From positions 1,247,150 to 1,266,122 of the forward strand of contig NZ_CM001437.1 in assembly GCF_000243275.1 (NCBI RefSeq): a stretch of 18,973 bases of DNA, written 5' to 3'. A program made the position numbers and the translations under genes. The notes under the pieces are model-generated. The model was not told where the DNA came from. It did no database searches and was given only the letters and a program-made list of their open reading frames with translations. This DNA is from Myroides odoratus DSM 2801. GTDB taxonomy: Bacteria > Bacteroidota > Bacteroidia > Flavobacteriales > Flavobacteriaceae. The stretch's first letter is position 1. The number at the start of each line of letters is the position of its first letter. This document shows, piece after piece, positions 1 to 6,194 of this stretch.

Positions 1-36
1 ACTAGAATTGAAGTAAATCAATAACTACTACAACTA

Positions 37-74
37 AAAAAGCAACTTAAAAGAATACTTCTAAGTTGCTTTTT
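37..74 (-). terminator. Intrinsic terminator of the tRNA cluster
   Basis: A 13-bp perfect inverted repeat (37-49 with 62-74, core AGCAACTTA/TAAGTTGCT) is flanked by A and T runs. Read on the minus strand it lies just after tRNA-Leu and ends in a T-rich tract, as expected for a Rho-independent terminator. The A/T flanks on both sides mean it could work in either direction. Confidence 0.8.
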
Positions 75-86
75 ATTTTATTACTG

Positions 87-168
87 TGACCGGAATGGGA
101 CTCGAACCCATACGTCTTGCGACACCACCCCCTCAAGATGGCGAGTCTACCAATTCCTCCACCCGGCC
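87..168 (-). tRNA. tRNA-Leu (anticodon GAG)
   Basis: An 82-nt type II tRNA. The acceptor stem GGCCGGG pairs with TCCGGTC, followed by discriminator A. The anticodon stem CCATC/GGTGG encloses the loop TTGAGGG, giving anticodon GAG, which reads CUC and CUU leucine codons. A long variable arm (about TGTCGCAAGACGT) and the T arm ATGGG-TTCGAGT-CCCAT complete the cloverleaf. The 3' CCA is not encoded, so it must be added after transcription. It is the last gene of the tRNA block; a hairpin with a T run separates it from the tRNA-Lys genes. Confidence 0.95.
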
Positions 169-228
169 TTGTGTGTGATAAATATAATTCTTTTTTCATT
201 TTCATTACGGAAGAAACAAGAAAAGAAT

Positions 229-257
229 TAAAAAAAGCCATTCGATTAGGAATAGCT
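229..257 (-). terminator. Terminator-like hairpin between tRNA-Lys and tRNA-Leu
   Basis: On the minus strand AGCTATTC and GAATGGCT form an 8-bp stem (one G-T pair) with a six-base loop, followed directly by seven Ts. It sits 5 nt after the last tRNA-Lys gene and before tRNA-Leu. It could end the tRNA-Lys transcript, so tRNA-Leu would need read-through or its own promoter; a weak box, TATATTTA, occurs about 20 nt upstream of tRNA-Leu. Confidence 0.6.
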
Positions 258-261
258 TTTG

Positions 262-334
262 TGACCCGACTGGGGCTCGAACCCAGGACCCCAACATTAA
301 AAGTGTTGTGCTCTACCAACTGAGCTATCGAGTC
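262..334 (-). tRNA. tRNA-Lys (UUU), copy 1
   Basis: A 73-nt tRNA. Acceptor GACTCGA pairs with TCGGGTC, discriminator A. The anticodon stem CAACA/TGTTG encloses loop CTTTTAA, giving anticodon TTT for lysine. The T arm is CTGGG-TTCGAGC-CCCAG. CCA is not encoded. It is the most 3' of five identical copies in the minus-strand array. A short perfect inverted repeat (GTTAC-AAT-GTAAC, 335-347) abuts its 5' end. Confidence 0.97.
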
Positions 335-376
335 GTTACAATGTAACTTGTAAGTGCATTTTTATAAAAGTAATTG

Positions 377-449
377 TGACCCGACTGGGGCTCGAACCCA
401 GGACCCCAACATTAAAAGTGTTGTGCTCTACCAACTGAGCTATCGAGTC
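377..449 (-). tRNA. tRNA-Lys (UUU), copy 2
   Basis: Identical over all 73 nt to the other four tRNA-Lys(TTT) genes. The spacer to copy 1 is 42 nt. Its 5' flank carries a short inverted repeat (TACAA and TTGTA). CCA is not encoded. Confidence 0.97.
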
Positions 450-490
450 ATTACAAGTATAAATTGTATGCTTTGTTTTTATAAAATATG

Positions 491-563
491 TGACCCGACT
501 GGGGCTCGAACCCAGGACCCCAACATTAAAAGTGTTGTGCTCTACCAACTGAGCTATCGAGTC
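491..563 (-). tRNA. tRNA-Lys (UUU), copy 3
   Basis: Identical over 73 nt to its neighbours, with anticodon TTT. The spacer to copy 2 is 41 nt. The 5' flank again has a hairpin-forming repeat (GCAAT and ATTGC). CCA is not encoded. Confidence 0.97.
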
Positions 564-612
564 ATTGCAATCCAAAGAATTGCTTTGTATTTTATAAAAG
601 TATGTTTTTTTG

Positions 613-685
613 TGACCCGACTGGGGCTCGAACCCAGGACCCCAACATTAAAAGTGTTGTGCTCTACCAACTGAGCTATCGAGTC
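613..685 (-). tRNA. tRNA-Lys (UUU), copy 4
   Basis: Identical over 73 nt to the other copies, with anticodon TTT. The spacer to copy 3 is 49 nt and includes an AT-rich stretch. CCA is not encoded. Confidence 0.97.
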
Positions 686-717
686 ATTGCAATCTTAGAA
701 TCGTATTAGAATTTTTG

Positions 718-790
718 TGACCCGACTGGGGCTCGAACCCAGGACCCCAACATTAAAAGTGTTGTGCTCTACCAACTGAGCTATCGAGTC
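718..790 (-). tRNA. tRNA-Lys (UUU), copy 5
   Basis: Promoter-proximal copy of the array, identical over 73 nt with anticodon TTT. A perfect -7 element (814-821) lies 23 nt upstream of its mature 5' end, so the whole block is probably one precursor cut into single tRNAs. CCA is not encoded. Confidence 0.97.
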
Positions 791-813
791 TAATCAATTC
801 CTGATTGCGGGTG

Positions 814-821
814 CAAATATA
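814..821 (-). promoter_or_regulatory. -7 element of the tRNA-Lys array promoter
   Basis: The minus strand reads TATATTTG followed by C, an exact match to the Bacteroidota sigma-A -7 consensus TAnnTTTG. It lies 23 nt upstream of the first tRNA-Lys. No clean -33 TTG is visible at the usual distance; an A/T-rich tract lies there. Confidence 0.7.
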
Positions 822-856
822 GAACGTTTTTTTTTAAAAACATCATGTTTTTGTTT

Positions 857-864
857 TATTTTTG
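857..864 (+). promoter_or_regulatory. aroK: -7 element of the aroK promoter
   Basis: TATTTTTG matches TAnnTTTG, 64 nt upstream of the chosen aroK ATG. It is divergent from the tRNA promoter 35 nt away. The leader holds a small GC-rich stem (CCCC with GGGG, 875-889), unusual in this AT-rich DNA. Confidence 0.55.
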
Positions 865-928
865 TCAACAACATCCCCCTAAAACGGGGTATTTATGCAT
901 AACTCACTATTTTACAACCCCTTATTTT

Positions 929-1450
929 ATGGAAAAAATAATTATTTTAGGTTATATGGGCGCAGGAAAATCTACAATTGCTCAACAATTAGCCCAAGAA
1001 CTACAACTTTCTTACTATGACCTAGACCATGAAATTGAAAAACAGCAACAACAAAAGATAACAACAATTTTTGCCGAAAAAGGAGAAGTGTACTTCAGAA
1101 AGATTGAACACCAAATCTTACATCAACTTTTAAACAAAAACGAAAGAGCAATACTAAGTTTAGGTGGAGGCACCCCTTGTTATGCAAACAATCATCTCAT
1201 ATTGCAACAAGACGGGATTCAATCTTTTTATTTAAAGGCATCCATACAGACCTTAACGGAACGCTTAGCAAAAGAAAAAGAGCATCGACCAATGTTGCAA
1301 ACCAACACAGAGGATACTCTTGAAACTTTTATCGCTAAACATTTATTTGATCGCAGCTATTTCTATTATCAAGCTAAACACGTTATTTCTGTTGATGATA
1401 AACCCGTCAATCAAATTGTAGAGGAGATTAAAACGATACTTAAAGATTAA
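929..1450 (+). CDS. aroK: Shikimate kinase
   Basis: A 173-residue cytoplasmic kinase that phosphorylates shikimate at the 3-hydroxyl with ATP, in the chorismate pathway to aromatic amino acids. Visible motifs: Walker A GYMGAGKST (8-16), the shikimate-binding D31-L-D33, R57 in the FRKIE segment, the glycine-rich LGGGTP (78-83), the lid segment with R112 and H119-R120-P121, and R142 in DRSYFYY near the end. The length is typical of the family. An upstream in-frame ATG at 845 would add 28 residues unlike the family and would start before the -7 element, so the ATG at 929 was chosen. Its stop overlaps the stop of the convergent phosphoribosyltransferase gene by 4 nt, and no terminator is seen between them. 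Confidence 0.95.
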   Translation: MEKIIILGYMGAGKSTIAQQLAQELQLSYYDLDHEIEKQQQQKITTIFAEKGEVYFRKIEHQILHQLLNKNERAILSLGGGTPCYANNHLILQQDGIQSFYLKASIQTLTERLAKEKEHRPMLQTNTEDTLETFIAKHLFDRSYFYYQAKHVISVDDKPVNQIVEEIKTILKD

Positions 1451-1944
1451 CTTAAGTACGCGTATTCATCTTCTTCCGTAAAAACCACTTGGATGTGCTC
1501 TAACAAAGAAGTAGACAGAGATAGTCCTTTATAATCCGCCTTAATAGGGTATGTCTTGTGGTTTCTGTCAATTAAGACTGCCGTCTTCATTTTCTTTATC
1601 GGTACGTTCAAAAAGTGTTTTACTCCATAAATCAACGTTGCTCCTGAATTTAATACATCATCAACTAAAATAATTGATTTACCTGTGTATTCTTCTGGCG
1701 TTAAAGAGGTGCGAATTGGATTAATAGGATTAGCCTTATCAATCTGTACTTCACACAATTTCACTTTAATTGTAGCTATCTCCTCTACCACTTTGGCAAT
1801 TTTTTGAGCAAAAACAAAACCACTATTCGCTACACCTGCAATTACAATTTCTTCTTCTTCAGAAAATGTTTCGTAAATCTGATACGCGATACGTTTGGTT
1901 TTAAACCCAATCTGCTCTTTATTTAAAATGATTTTTTGTGCCAT
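1447..1944 (-). CDS. PRTase-fold phosphoribosyltransferase (PyrR/Hpt-like)
   Basis: 165 residues. The hallmark PRPP-binding loop is IILVDDVLNSGAT (about 90-102), with the two acidic residues and the GAT turn typical of type I phosphoribosyltransferases. An upstream segment IVIAGVANSGFVFAQ (33-47) fits the loop that binds pyrophosphate. This establishes the fold and probable PRPP use but not the acceptor base; it may be a purine or uracil salvage enzyme or a PyrR-like regulator. It is the last gene of a three-gene minus operon. Its ATG lies 22 nt inside the methyltransferase gene, which suggests translational coupling. The link to the neighbouring S4 protein and aroK is positional; I see no functional reason for it. 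Confidence 0.85.
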   Translation of the reverse strand: MAQKIILNKEQIGFKTKRIAYQIYETFSEEEEIVIAGVANSGFVFAQKIAKVVEEIATIKVKLCEVQIDKANPINPIRTSLTPEEYTGKSIILVDDVLNSGATLIYGVKHFLNVPIKKMKTAVLIDRNHKTYPIKADYKGLSLSTSLLEHIQVVFTEEDEYAYLS

Positions 1945-2522
1945 ATCTTTTTCTTTAATATAATAAACAATTCTCGATCTTGTCTGGGTTTTATGGAATT
2001 GAATGCTCGTTCCATAACCTCAATGGTAAAATAAGGTTCAAATAGCGCTAAATACTCTTCTCTATTGCCACCATAAGGTGGTGTATCAAGGTCAAATGTA
2101 GTATCAAATAACAATCCTACTAATTTTCCTTCTGGTTGAAGTAACTCATGCATTTTTTGAACGTAATCTTTTCTTTTTTCTATAGGAAGAGAACAAAAAA
2201 ACGTTTGCTCTAGAATTAAGTCATACTTGCCTTGGTGCTGGAAAAAATCTGCTAGAACAACTACATCTTTAGTAATACTGGGTTCATTTTCGATTGTTTG
2301 CTCAAAGGCCATTGTTGTAAAATCTACGCCAACACTTTGGGTAAATCCCTGCTTGAGTAAATAAACTAATTCATGCCCATGTCCAACTCCAGGAACCAAT
2401 ATGTGTACTGATTTATCTTCTAACTGATCGATATACTCTTTCAAAGGGGTAGTAATGGACTTTGCATTCCAAAAATCCTCTTTATTTTGATATCGATCTT
2501 CCCAATACGATTTATTCAACAT
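1923..2522 (-). CDS. TPMT-like SAM-dependent methyltransferase
   Basis: 199 residues from the chosen start. The N-terminal YWEDRY...FW pattern (6-18) and motif I, LVPGVGHGHE (42-51), match the thiopurine S-methyltransferase-like family; the usual Cys of PGCG is Val here. GVDFTTMA follows as the ribose-binding acidic strand, and YDLILEQTFFCSLP is the post-II region. The substrate cannot be told; relatives methylate thiol, selenium or halide groups. In-frame ATGs upstream (2531, 2537, 2555) would add residues that the family lacks, so 2522 was preferred. It overlaps the end of the S4 gene by 11 nt and the start of the phosphoribosyltransferase gene by 22 nt, so the three are one operon. Confidence 0.8.
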   Translation of the reverse strand: MLNKSYWEDRYQNKEDFWNAKSITTPLKEYIDQLEDKSVHILVPGVGHGHELVYLLKQGFTQSVGVDFTTMAFEQTIENEPSITKDVVVLADFFQHQGKYDLILEQTFFCSLPIEKRKDYVQKMHELLQPEGKLVGLLFDTTFDLDTPPYGGNREEYLALFEPYFTIEVMERAFNSIKPRQDRELFIILKKKIWHKKSF

Positions 2523-2901
2523 CTTCGTCATACTCTTCATGATCCAAATATCCATCGATATCTCTTCGATCTTTTTTCGTCGGTCGTCCCGTTCCTTTCG
2601 CTCGATAATATTCTTTGGTTTGACGGAGTAAGTCTAAATGTTCAAAAGCCTCCGCTGGCGTCTCATCTTTGCGATAAATATCAACCAATTTAGCACCAAC
2701 TCTACTTTGAGGTACATCTAATACCGTTAACTTATAGACTATTTGGTCCCTTCTCAATGTGATTTTATCTGTAGGAAAAACTTCACGTGAAGGCTTTACT
2801 GTTTGTCCGTTTACTGTAATATGTCCCTTCTTACAAGCTTCAGTCGCTATATTTCTTGTTTTATAATACCGTACACACCACAAATACTTGTCAATACGCA
2901 T
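2512..2901 (-). CDS. S4-domain RNA-binding protein, Hsp15 (HslR) family
   Basis: 129 residues. The N-terminal S4 fold is clear: MRIDKYLWCVRYYKTRN (1-17), then ATEACKKGHITVNGQTVKPS (19-38), the alpha-L RNA-binding core. A basic C-terminal tail (GTGRPTKKDRRDIDG) ends in acidic residues. This is the layout of Hsp15, which in E. coli binds 50S subunits carrying a stalled nascent chain and helps recycle them; that role here is inferred from the family. It is the first gene of the operon with the methyltransferase and phosphoribosyltransferase. A -7 element lies 33 nt upstream. The length and start agree with the family. Confidence 0.9.
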   Translation of the reverse strand: MRIDKYLWCVRYYKTRNIATEACKKGHITVNGQTVKPSREVFPTDKITLRRDQIVYKLTVLDVPQSRVGAKLVDIYRKDETPAEAFEHLDLLRQTKEYYRAKGTGRPTKKDRRDIDGYLDHEEYDEDVE

Positions 2902-2933
2902 AATTAAATATTAAAATTCTTCAATAAACAAGA

Positions 2934-2941
2934 CAAAAATA
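2934..2941 (-). promoter_or_regulatory. -7 element for the S4/methyltransferase/PRTase operon
   Basis: The minus strand reads TATTTTTG (TAnnTTTG), 33 nt upstream of the S4 gene's ATG. It is divergent from the lipoprotein gene, whose own upstream region has only a degenerate box (TATCTTGC, 2953-2960). Confidence 0.55.
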
Positions 2942-2983
2942 AAGTAAAATTGTATCTTGCACTACTAAAATAACTCAAAAATA

Positions 2984-4075
2984 ATGAATAGACTATTTTC
3001 TATTTTAGGTATCCTAACAATCGCTTTTACAGTATCTAACTGTAATAAGAGTGATGATTCTGGAGGCTTACCTCTTGTACCGCCTAGAGATTCCAAAGAA
3101 GTTTATACAGAAAACATTACTTCAATCGAAAAGTATTTGAAAAATAATTACATGATTGAACGCAATGGTGTCATTTCTTTTGATAGTATAACAAGTGCTA
3201 ATTACAAAAATCAACCTACTATTTTTGAAGATAGCCGTTTGAAATCTATCATGATGAACAATGATGATTATACTGCTTATACATTACCAGATCCTTATGA
3301 TCGCACAAAAACTATTTTTAAATATGCTAAATCTGCGGATACTGTAAAATACAAAATGTACTACCTTGTACTTAATGAAGGAGAAGGAAAGAAAAGTTCA
3401 CCCGTCGATTCAATATTTGTAAAGCGAACTAACTTTACATTAAAAAATGAAAACATAACTTCAATCAATCATCCTTTTATCGGTGGTTTTTATTCATTCC
3501 CACACACAGTGGCTGAATTAAAAGGAACAGTACCCTCTCCTCTACGTATGTATACAGGAGAACGTCAAATGTTAAGCTTTATCAAAACCGCATTAAACTC
3601 TGGCATTAACCCCGATGGTACAATCTCTTTCGACGAAGCTACTGCTGGCCGTATTATTGCCTTCATTCCTTCAGGATTAGGTCAGTTTAATTCTGGCTAT
3701 TCAACGTTAAAAGCATATCAACCCTACATTACTGATTTGACTTTAATAAGTGCATTTGAAAGAGATCATGATTTAGATGGTATTCCTTCTAAATTCGAAG
3801 TAAAACCAGAAAAAATTGGTACTGAATTAACGATTCACGATTATTTCGAGTTAGATACCAGTGCAGACGGTGTTCCTAATTTTTTAGATATTGACGATGA
3901 TGGTGATGGAGTTCCTACTAGAATAGAATTACAATATAAAGACGTTAATGGCAAAATTAAGCATTATAGTTATGATGCTCCTGAATTAAAAACATGTTCA
4001 GATACCCCTCGTTACTTAGATAGCAAGTGTAAACCATTTATGGTAGACGGCGAATGGGTTTGGCCTAGCAAATAA
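2984..4075 (+). CDS. Lipoprotein with FKBP-like region and C-terminal calcium-loop motifs
   Basis: 363 residues. A short lipoprotein signal ends in the lipobox V-S-N-C20, followed by N-K-S-D-D-S; an acidic stretch just after the lipidated Cys resembles the export signal that sends lipoproteins to the cell surface in Flavobacteriia, so surface display is likely. The middle part (about 105-240), including KYKMYYLVLNEGEG and SPVDSIFVKRTNF, resembles degenerate FKBP-type peptidyl-prolyl isomerases of this group; catalytic activity cannot be judged. The C-terminal part has Asp-rich loops, D261-H-D-L-D265-G-I-P and D291-T-S-A-D295-G followed by D302-I-D-D-D-G-D308-G, like thrombospondin type 3/EF-hand calcium loops. 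C-terminal cysteines (SKCKPF) may form a disulfide. It is transcribed alone and ends in its own terminator. Confidence 0.75.
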   Translation: MNRLFSILGILTIAFTVSNCNKSDDSGGLPLVPPRDSKEVYTENITSIEKYLKNNYMIERNGVISFDSITSANYKNQPTIFEDSRLKSIMMNNDDYTAYTLPDPYDRTKTIFKYAKSADTVKYKMYYLVLNEGEGKKSSPVDSIFVKRTNFTLKNENITSINHPFIGGFYSFPHTVAELKGTVPSPLRMYTGERQMLSFIKTALNSGINPDGTISFDEATAGRIIAFIPSGLGQFNSGYSTLKAYQPYITDLTLISAFERDHDLDGIPSKFEVKPEKIGTELTIHDYFELDTSADGVPNFLDIDDDGDGVPTRIELQYKDVNGKIKHYSYDAPELKTCSDTPRYLDSKCKPFMVDGEWVWPSK

Positions 4076-4084
4076 AAAATATTT

Positions 4085-4118
4085 AAAAAAAGCAGTTAAT
4101 AAATTAACTGCTTTTTTT
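4085..4118 (+). terminator. Terminator of the lipoprotein gene
   Basis: GCAGTTA and TAACTGC (4092-4098, 4105-4111) form a stem with a six-base loop, flanked by seven As and seven Ts. It starts 9 nt after the lipoprotein stop. The A tract would let it also stop minus-strand transcripts. Confidence 0.85.
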
Positions 4119-4135
4119 ATTTGTCCTTATTACTA

Positions 4136-4166
4136 GAAAAAAAAGAGATGGCGTACCATCTCTTTT
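4136..4166 (-). terminator. Terminator of the transketolase operon
   Basis: A perfect 11-bp stem (AAAAGAGATGG with CCATCTCTTTT) encloses the loop CGTA. On the minus strand it is followed by a run of Ts, and it lies about 25 nt past the stop of the transketolase C-terminal subunit gene. Confidence 0.85.
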
Positions 4167-4189
4167 CTATTTATATCAACTGTATATTA

Positions 4190-5152
4190 TTATCTTTTGA
4201 ATTTTCTATTGATAACAGTTTCTGCTTTTGCTACAATATTAGCCGCTTTTAGACCGTATTTCTCCATTAATTCATCAGGAGTACCTGATTCACCAAAAGT
4301 GTCTTGTACAGCAACAAATTCTTGTGGTAACGGATTGTTTAAAGCTAAAACTCTAGCTACGCTTTCTCCTAACCCTCCTAAGAAGTTATGTTCCTCAGCG
4401 GTAACAATACATCCTGTTTTAGCAACAGAACGCAAAATAGCTTCTTCATCTAATGGTTTAATGGTGTGGATATTGATTACTTCCGCTGTAATTCCTTTTG
4501 CTTCTAACGTTTCTGCTGCTAGTAAAGCTTCCCAAACTAAATGTCCAGTTGCAACAATTGTAACATCTTTTCCTTCTTGTAAAAGAACCGCTTTACCAAT
4601 TTCAAACTTTTCGTCCGCTGGCATAAAGTTAGGCACTACAGGACGACCAAAACGCAAATACACAGGTCCATCATGTTCTGCAATAGCTAAAGTAGCTGCT
4701 TTTGTTTGATTGTAATCGCATGTATTAATTACAGTCATTCCTGGCAACATTTTCATTAATCCAATATCTTCTAAGATTTGGTGTGTAGCCCCATCTTCTC
4801 CTAACGTTAATCCTGCGTGTGAAGCACAAATTTTTACATTTTTCTCCGAGTATGCTACAGATTGACGAATTTGATCATACACACGTCCTGTTGAAAAGTT
4901 AGCAAATGTTCCTGTGAAAGGAATTTTCCCACCAATTGTCATCCCCGCTGCAATTCCAATCATATTTGCTTCTGCAATTCCCACTTGAAAGAAACGCTCT
5001 GGATGATTCTTTTTAAAATCGTCCATTTTCAACGATCCGATCAAATCTGCACATAAGGCAACTACGTTTTCGTTTTTTTGTCCTAATTCTGTAAGTCCAG
5101 CTCCAAAACCTGAACGCGTATCTTTACTTCCTGTATTCGTATATTTTTTCAT
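4190..5152 (-). CDS. Transketolase, C-terminal subunit
   Basis: 320 residues forming the pyrimidine-binding and C-terminal domains of a split transketolase, which moves two-carbon units between sugar phosphates in the non-oxidative pentose phosphate pathway with thiamine diphosphate. Landmarks: the N-terminal [24 protein letters not shown], then [18 protein letters not shown] with the Glu that activates the thiazolium cofactor, [14 protein letters not shown] with substrate-contacting His, and the C-terminal fold starting near [15 protein letters not shown]. An in-frame ATG at 5188 adds 12 residues and runs into the N-terminal subunit gene; [15 protein letters not shown] at 5152 is the natural start, 22 nt after that gene's stop. 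The two genes form one operon and the subunits must assemble. Confidence 0.93.
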   Translation of the reverse strand: MKKYTNTGSKDTRSGFGAGLTELGQKNENVVALCADLIGSLKMDDFKKNHPERFFQVGIAEANMIGIAAGMTIGGKIPFTGTFANFSTGRVYDQIRQSVAYSEKNVKICASHAGLTLGEDGATHQILEDIGLMKMLPGMTVINTCDYNQTKAATLAIAEHDGPVYLRFGRPVVPNFMPADEKFEIGKAVLLQEGKDVTIVATGHLVWEALLAAETLEAKGITAEVINIHTIKPLDEEAILRSVAKTGCIVTAEEHNFLGGLGESVARVLALNNPLPQEFVAVQDTFGESGTPDELMEKYGLKAANIVAKAETVINRKFKR

Positions 5153-5174
5153 GATAATTCTAAAATCAACTAGA

Positions 5175-6026
5175 TTAATAATCTCCAAATGAAGTTTCTG
5201 GATTTTGTTTTAAAGCTTCTTCTAACTGTGCATCGTTCGGTGCTTTTCCATGCCAAGCATGTGTTCCCATCATAAAATCAACACCATTCCCCATTTCTGT
5301 ATACAACAACACACAAACTGGTTTACCTTGTTTAGTCAAAGCTTTTGCTTGTTCGTATCCTTTTAGAATAGCATCAATTGAATTCCCTTCTTTGATTTCG
5401 ATTACAGTCCAATCAAATGCCTCAAACTTAGCTTTCATAGAACCTAAATTCAATACATCTTCTGTTGGTCCATCGATTTGTTTACCGTTTAAATCAACTG
5501 TTGCAATTAAGTTATCGATTTTATTAGCAGAAGCATACATCATCGCTTCCCAATTTTGACCTTCTTGAAGTTCACCATCTCCTAAGAGTACATAAACTAA
5601 ATGCTCGTCTTTATTTAATTTTTTTGCTTGAGCTGCTCCAATTCCCACAGACAATCCTTGTCCTAAAGATCCTGAAGCCATACGTACACCTGGTAGTTTA
5701 TCATGTGTACAAGGATGCCCTTGCAATCTAGTATTTAACTTTCTAAACGTAGCTAATTCTGCCACAGGGAAATATCCACTACGTGCTAATACACTATAAA
5801 ATACTGGAGAAATATGTCCATTCGATAAGAAGAAAAGATCTTCGCCTTCTCCATCCATTGTGAATGTTTCCTTGCGGTCCATGATCGCTTGATACAAAGA
5901 CACTAGGTATTCAGCACACCCTAATGAACCTCCTGGATGCCCAGAATTCACCGCATGTACCATTCTAAGAATATCTCTTCTTACTTGTGTAGTTAACTCC
6001 GTTAGTTGTTGTGTGTTCGGTTTCAT
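5175..6026 (-). CDS. Transketolase, N-terminal (TPP-binding) subunit
   Basis: 283 residues holding the thiamine-diphosphate pyrophosphate-binding domain. Motifs in order: SGHPGGSL (28-35), LSNGHISP (67-74) with a cofactor-contacting His, [23 protein letters not shown] (103-125), and the Mg/TPP motif that starts at G149-D150-G151 and ends near NLIATVDLN. Split transketolases are common in Bacteroidota and archaea. First gene of the operon; a perfect -7 element lies 29 nt upstream. Start MKPNTQQL is the only sensible one. Confidence 0.93.
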   Translation of the reverse strand: MKPNTQQLTELTTQVRRDILRMVHAVNSGHPGGSLGCAEYLVSLYQAIMDRKETFTMDGEGEDLFFLSNGHISPVFYSVLARSGYFPVAELATFRKLNTRLQGHPCTHDKLPGVRMASGSLGQGLSVGIGAAQAKKLNKDEHLVYVLLGDGELQEGQNWEAMMYASANKIDNLIATVDLNGKQIDGPTEDVLNLGSMKAKFEAFDWTVIEIKEGNSIDAILKGYEQAKALTKQGKPVCVLLYTEMGNGVDFMMGTHAWHGKAPNDAQLEEALKQNPETSFGDY

Positions 6027-6055
6027 TATTTCGACAATCTAAATTTATTACGCAA

Positions 6056-6063
6056 CAAATATA
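6056..6063 (-). promoter_or_regulatory. -7 element of the transketolase operon
   Basis: The minus strand reads TATATTTG, an exact TAnnTTTG match, 29 nt upstream of the first transketolase ATG. It is divergent from the ABC gene promoter. Confidence 0.65.
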
Positions 6064-6121
6064 AAACTTATTTACTGTACTCTATATTATAATCAAACGA
6101 ATCTACCGATGAAAGTCTTTC

Positions 6122-6171
6122 TTTTTACCTTGTAATTCACTAGCGGTAAAAAAGTTTGTAGTAAGTTTGTA
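6122..6171 (+). promoter_or_regulatory. ABC gene promoter with inverted and tandem repeats
   Basis: A -7 element TAAGTTTG (6162-6169, exact TAnnTTTG) lies 25 nt upstream of the ATG. Just upstream is an inverted repeat TTTTTACC/GGTAAAAA (6122-6129, 6145-6152), and the 9-mer AAGTTTGTA occurs twice (6152-6160 and 6163-6171), 11 bp apart, the second copy overlapping the -7 box. These could be operator sites, for example for a metal-responsive repressor; this is inference. Confidence 0.5.
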
Positions 6172-6194
6172 CCTCGCCTTAAAATAAGAATATC

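Noticed and set aside
354..674. Open reading frame of 106 codons on the plus strand with internal repeats
   Set aside because: It is the antisense of tandem tRNA genes; the repeated peptide is a by-product of the tRNA sequence.
262..790. Regularly spaced repeats of about 73 nt resembling a CRISPR array
   Set aside because: The repeats fold as complete tRNA-Lys genes with anticodon TTT; spacers vary in length and no cas genes are present.
845..928. Upstream start for aroK adding 28 residues
   Set aside because: It begins before the -7 box and the extra residues do not fit the family; Walker A sits in its normal place when starting at 929.
4197..4709. 170-codon plus-strand reading frame
   Set aside because: It is fully antisense to the transketolase C-terminal subunit gene, which has clear family motifs; the peptide has no recognisable domain.
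4190..6026. Split transketolase as a frameshifted or broken single gene
   Set aside because: Both halves are complete with sensible starts and stops and a 22-nt gap; two-subunit transketolases are normal in this phylum.
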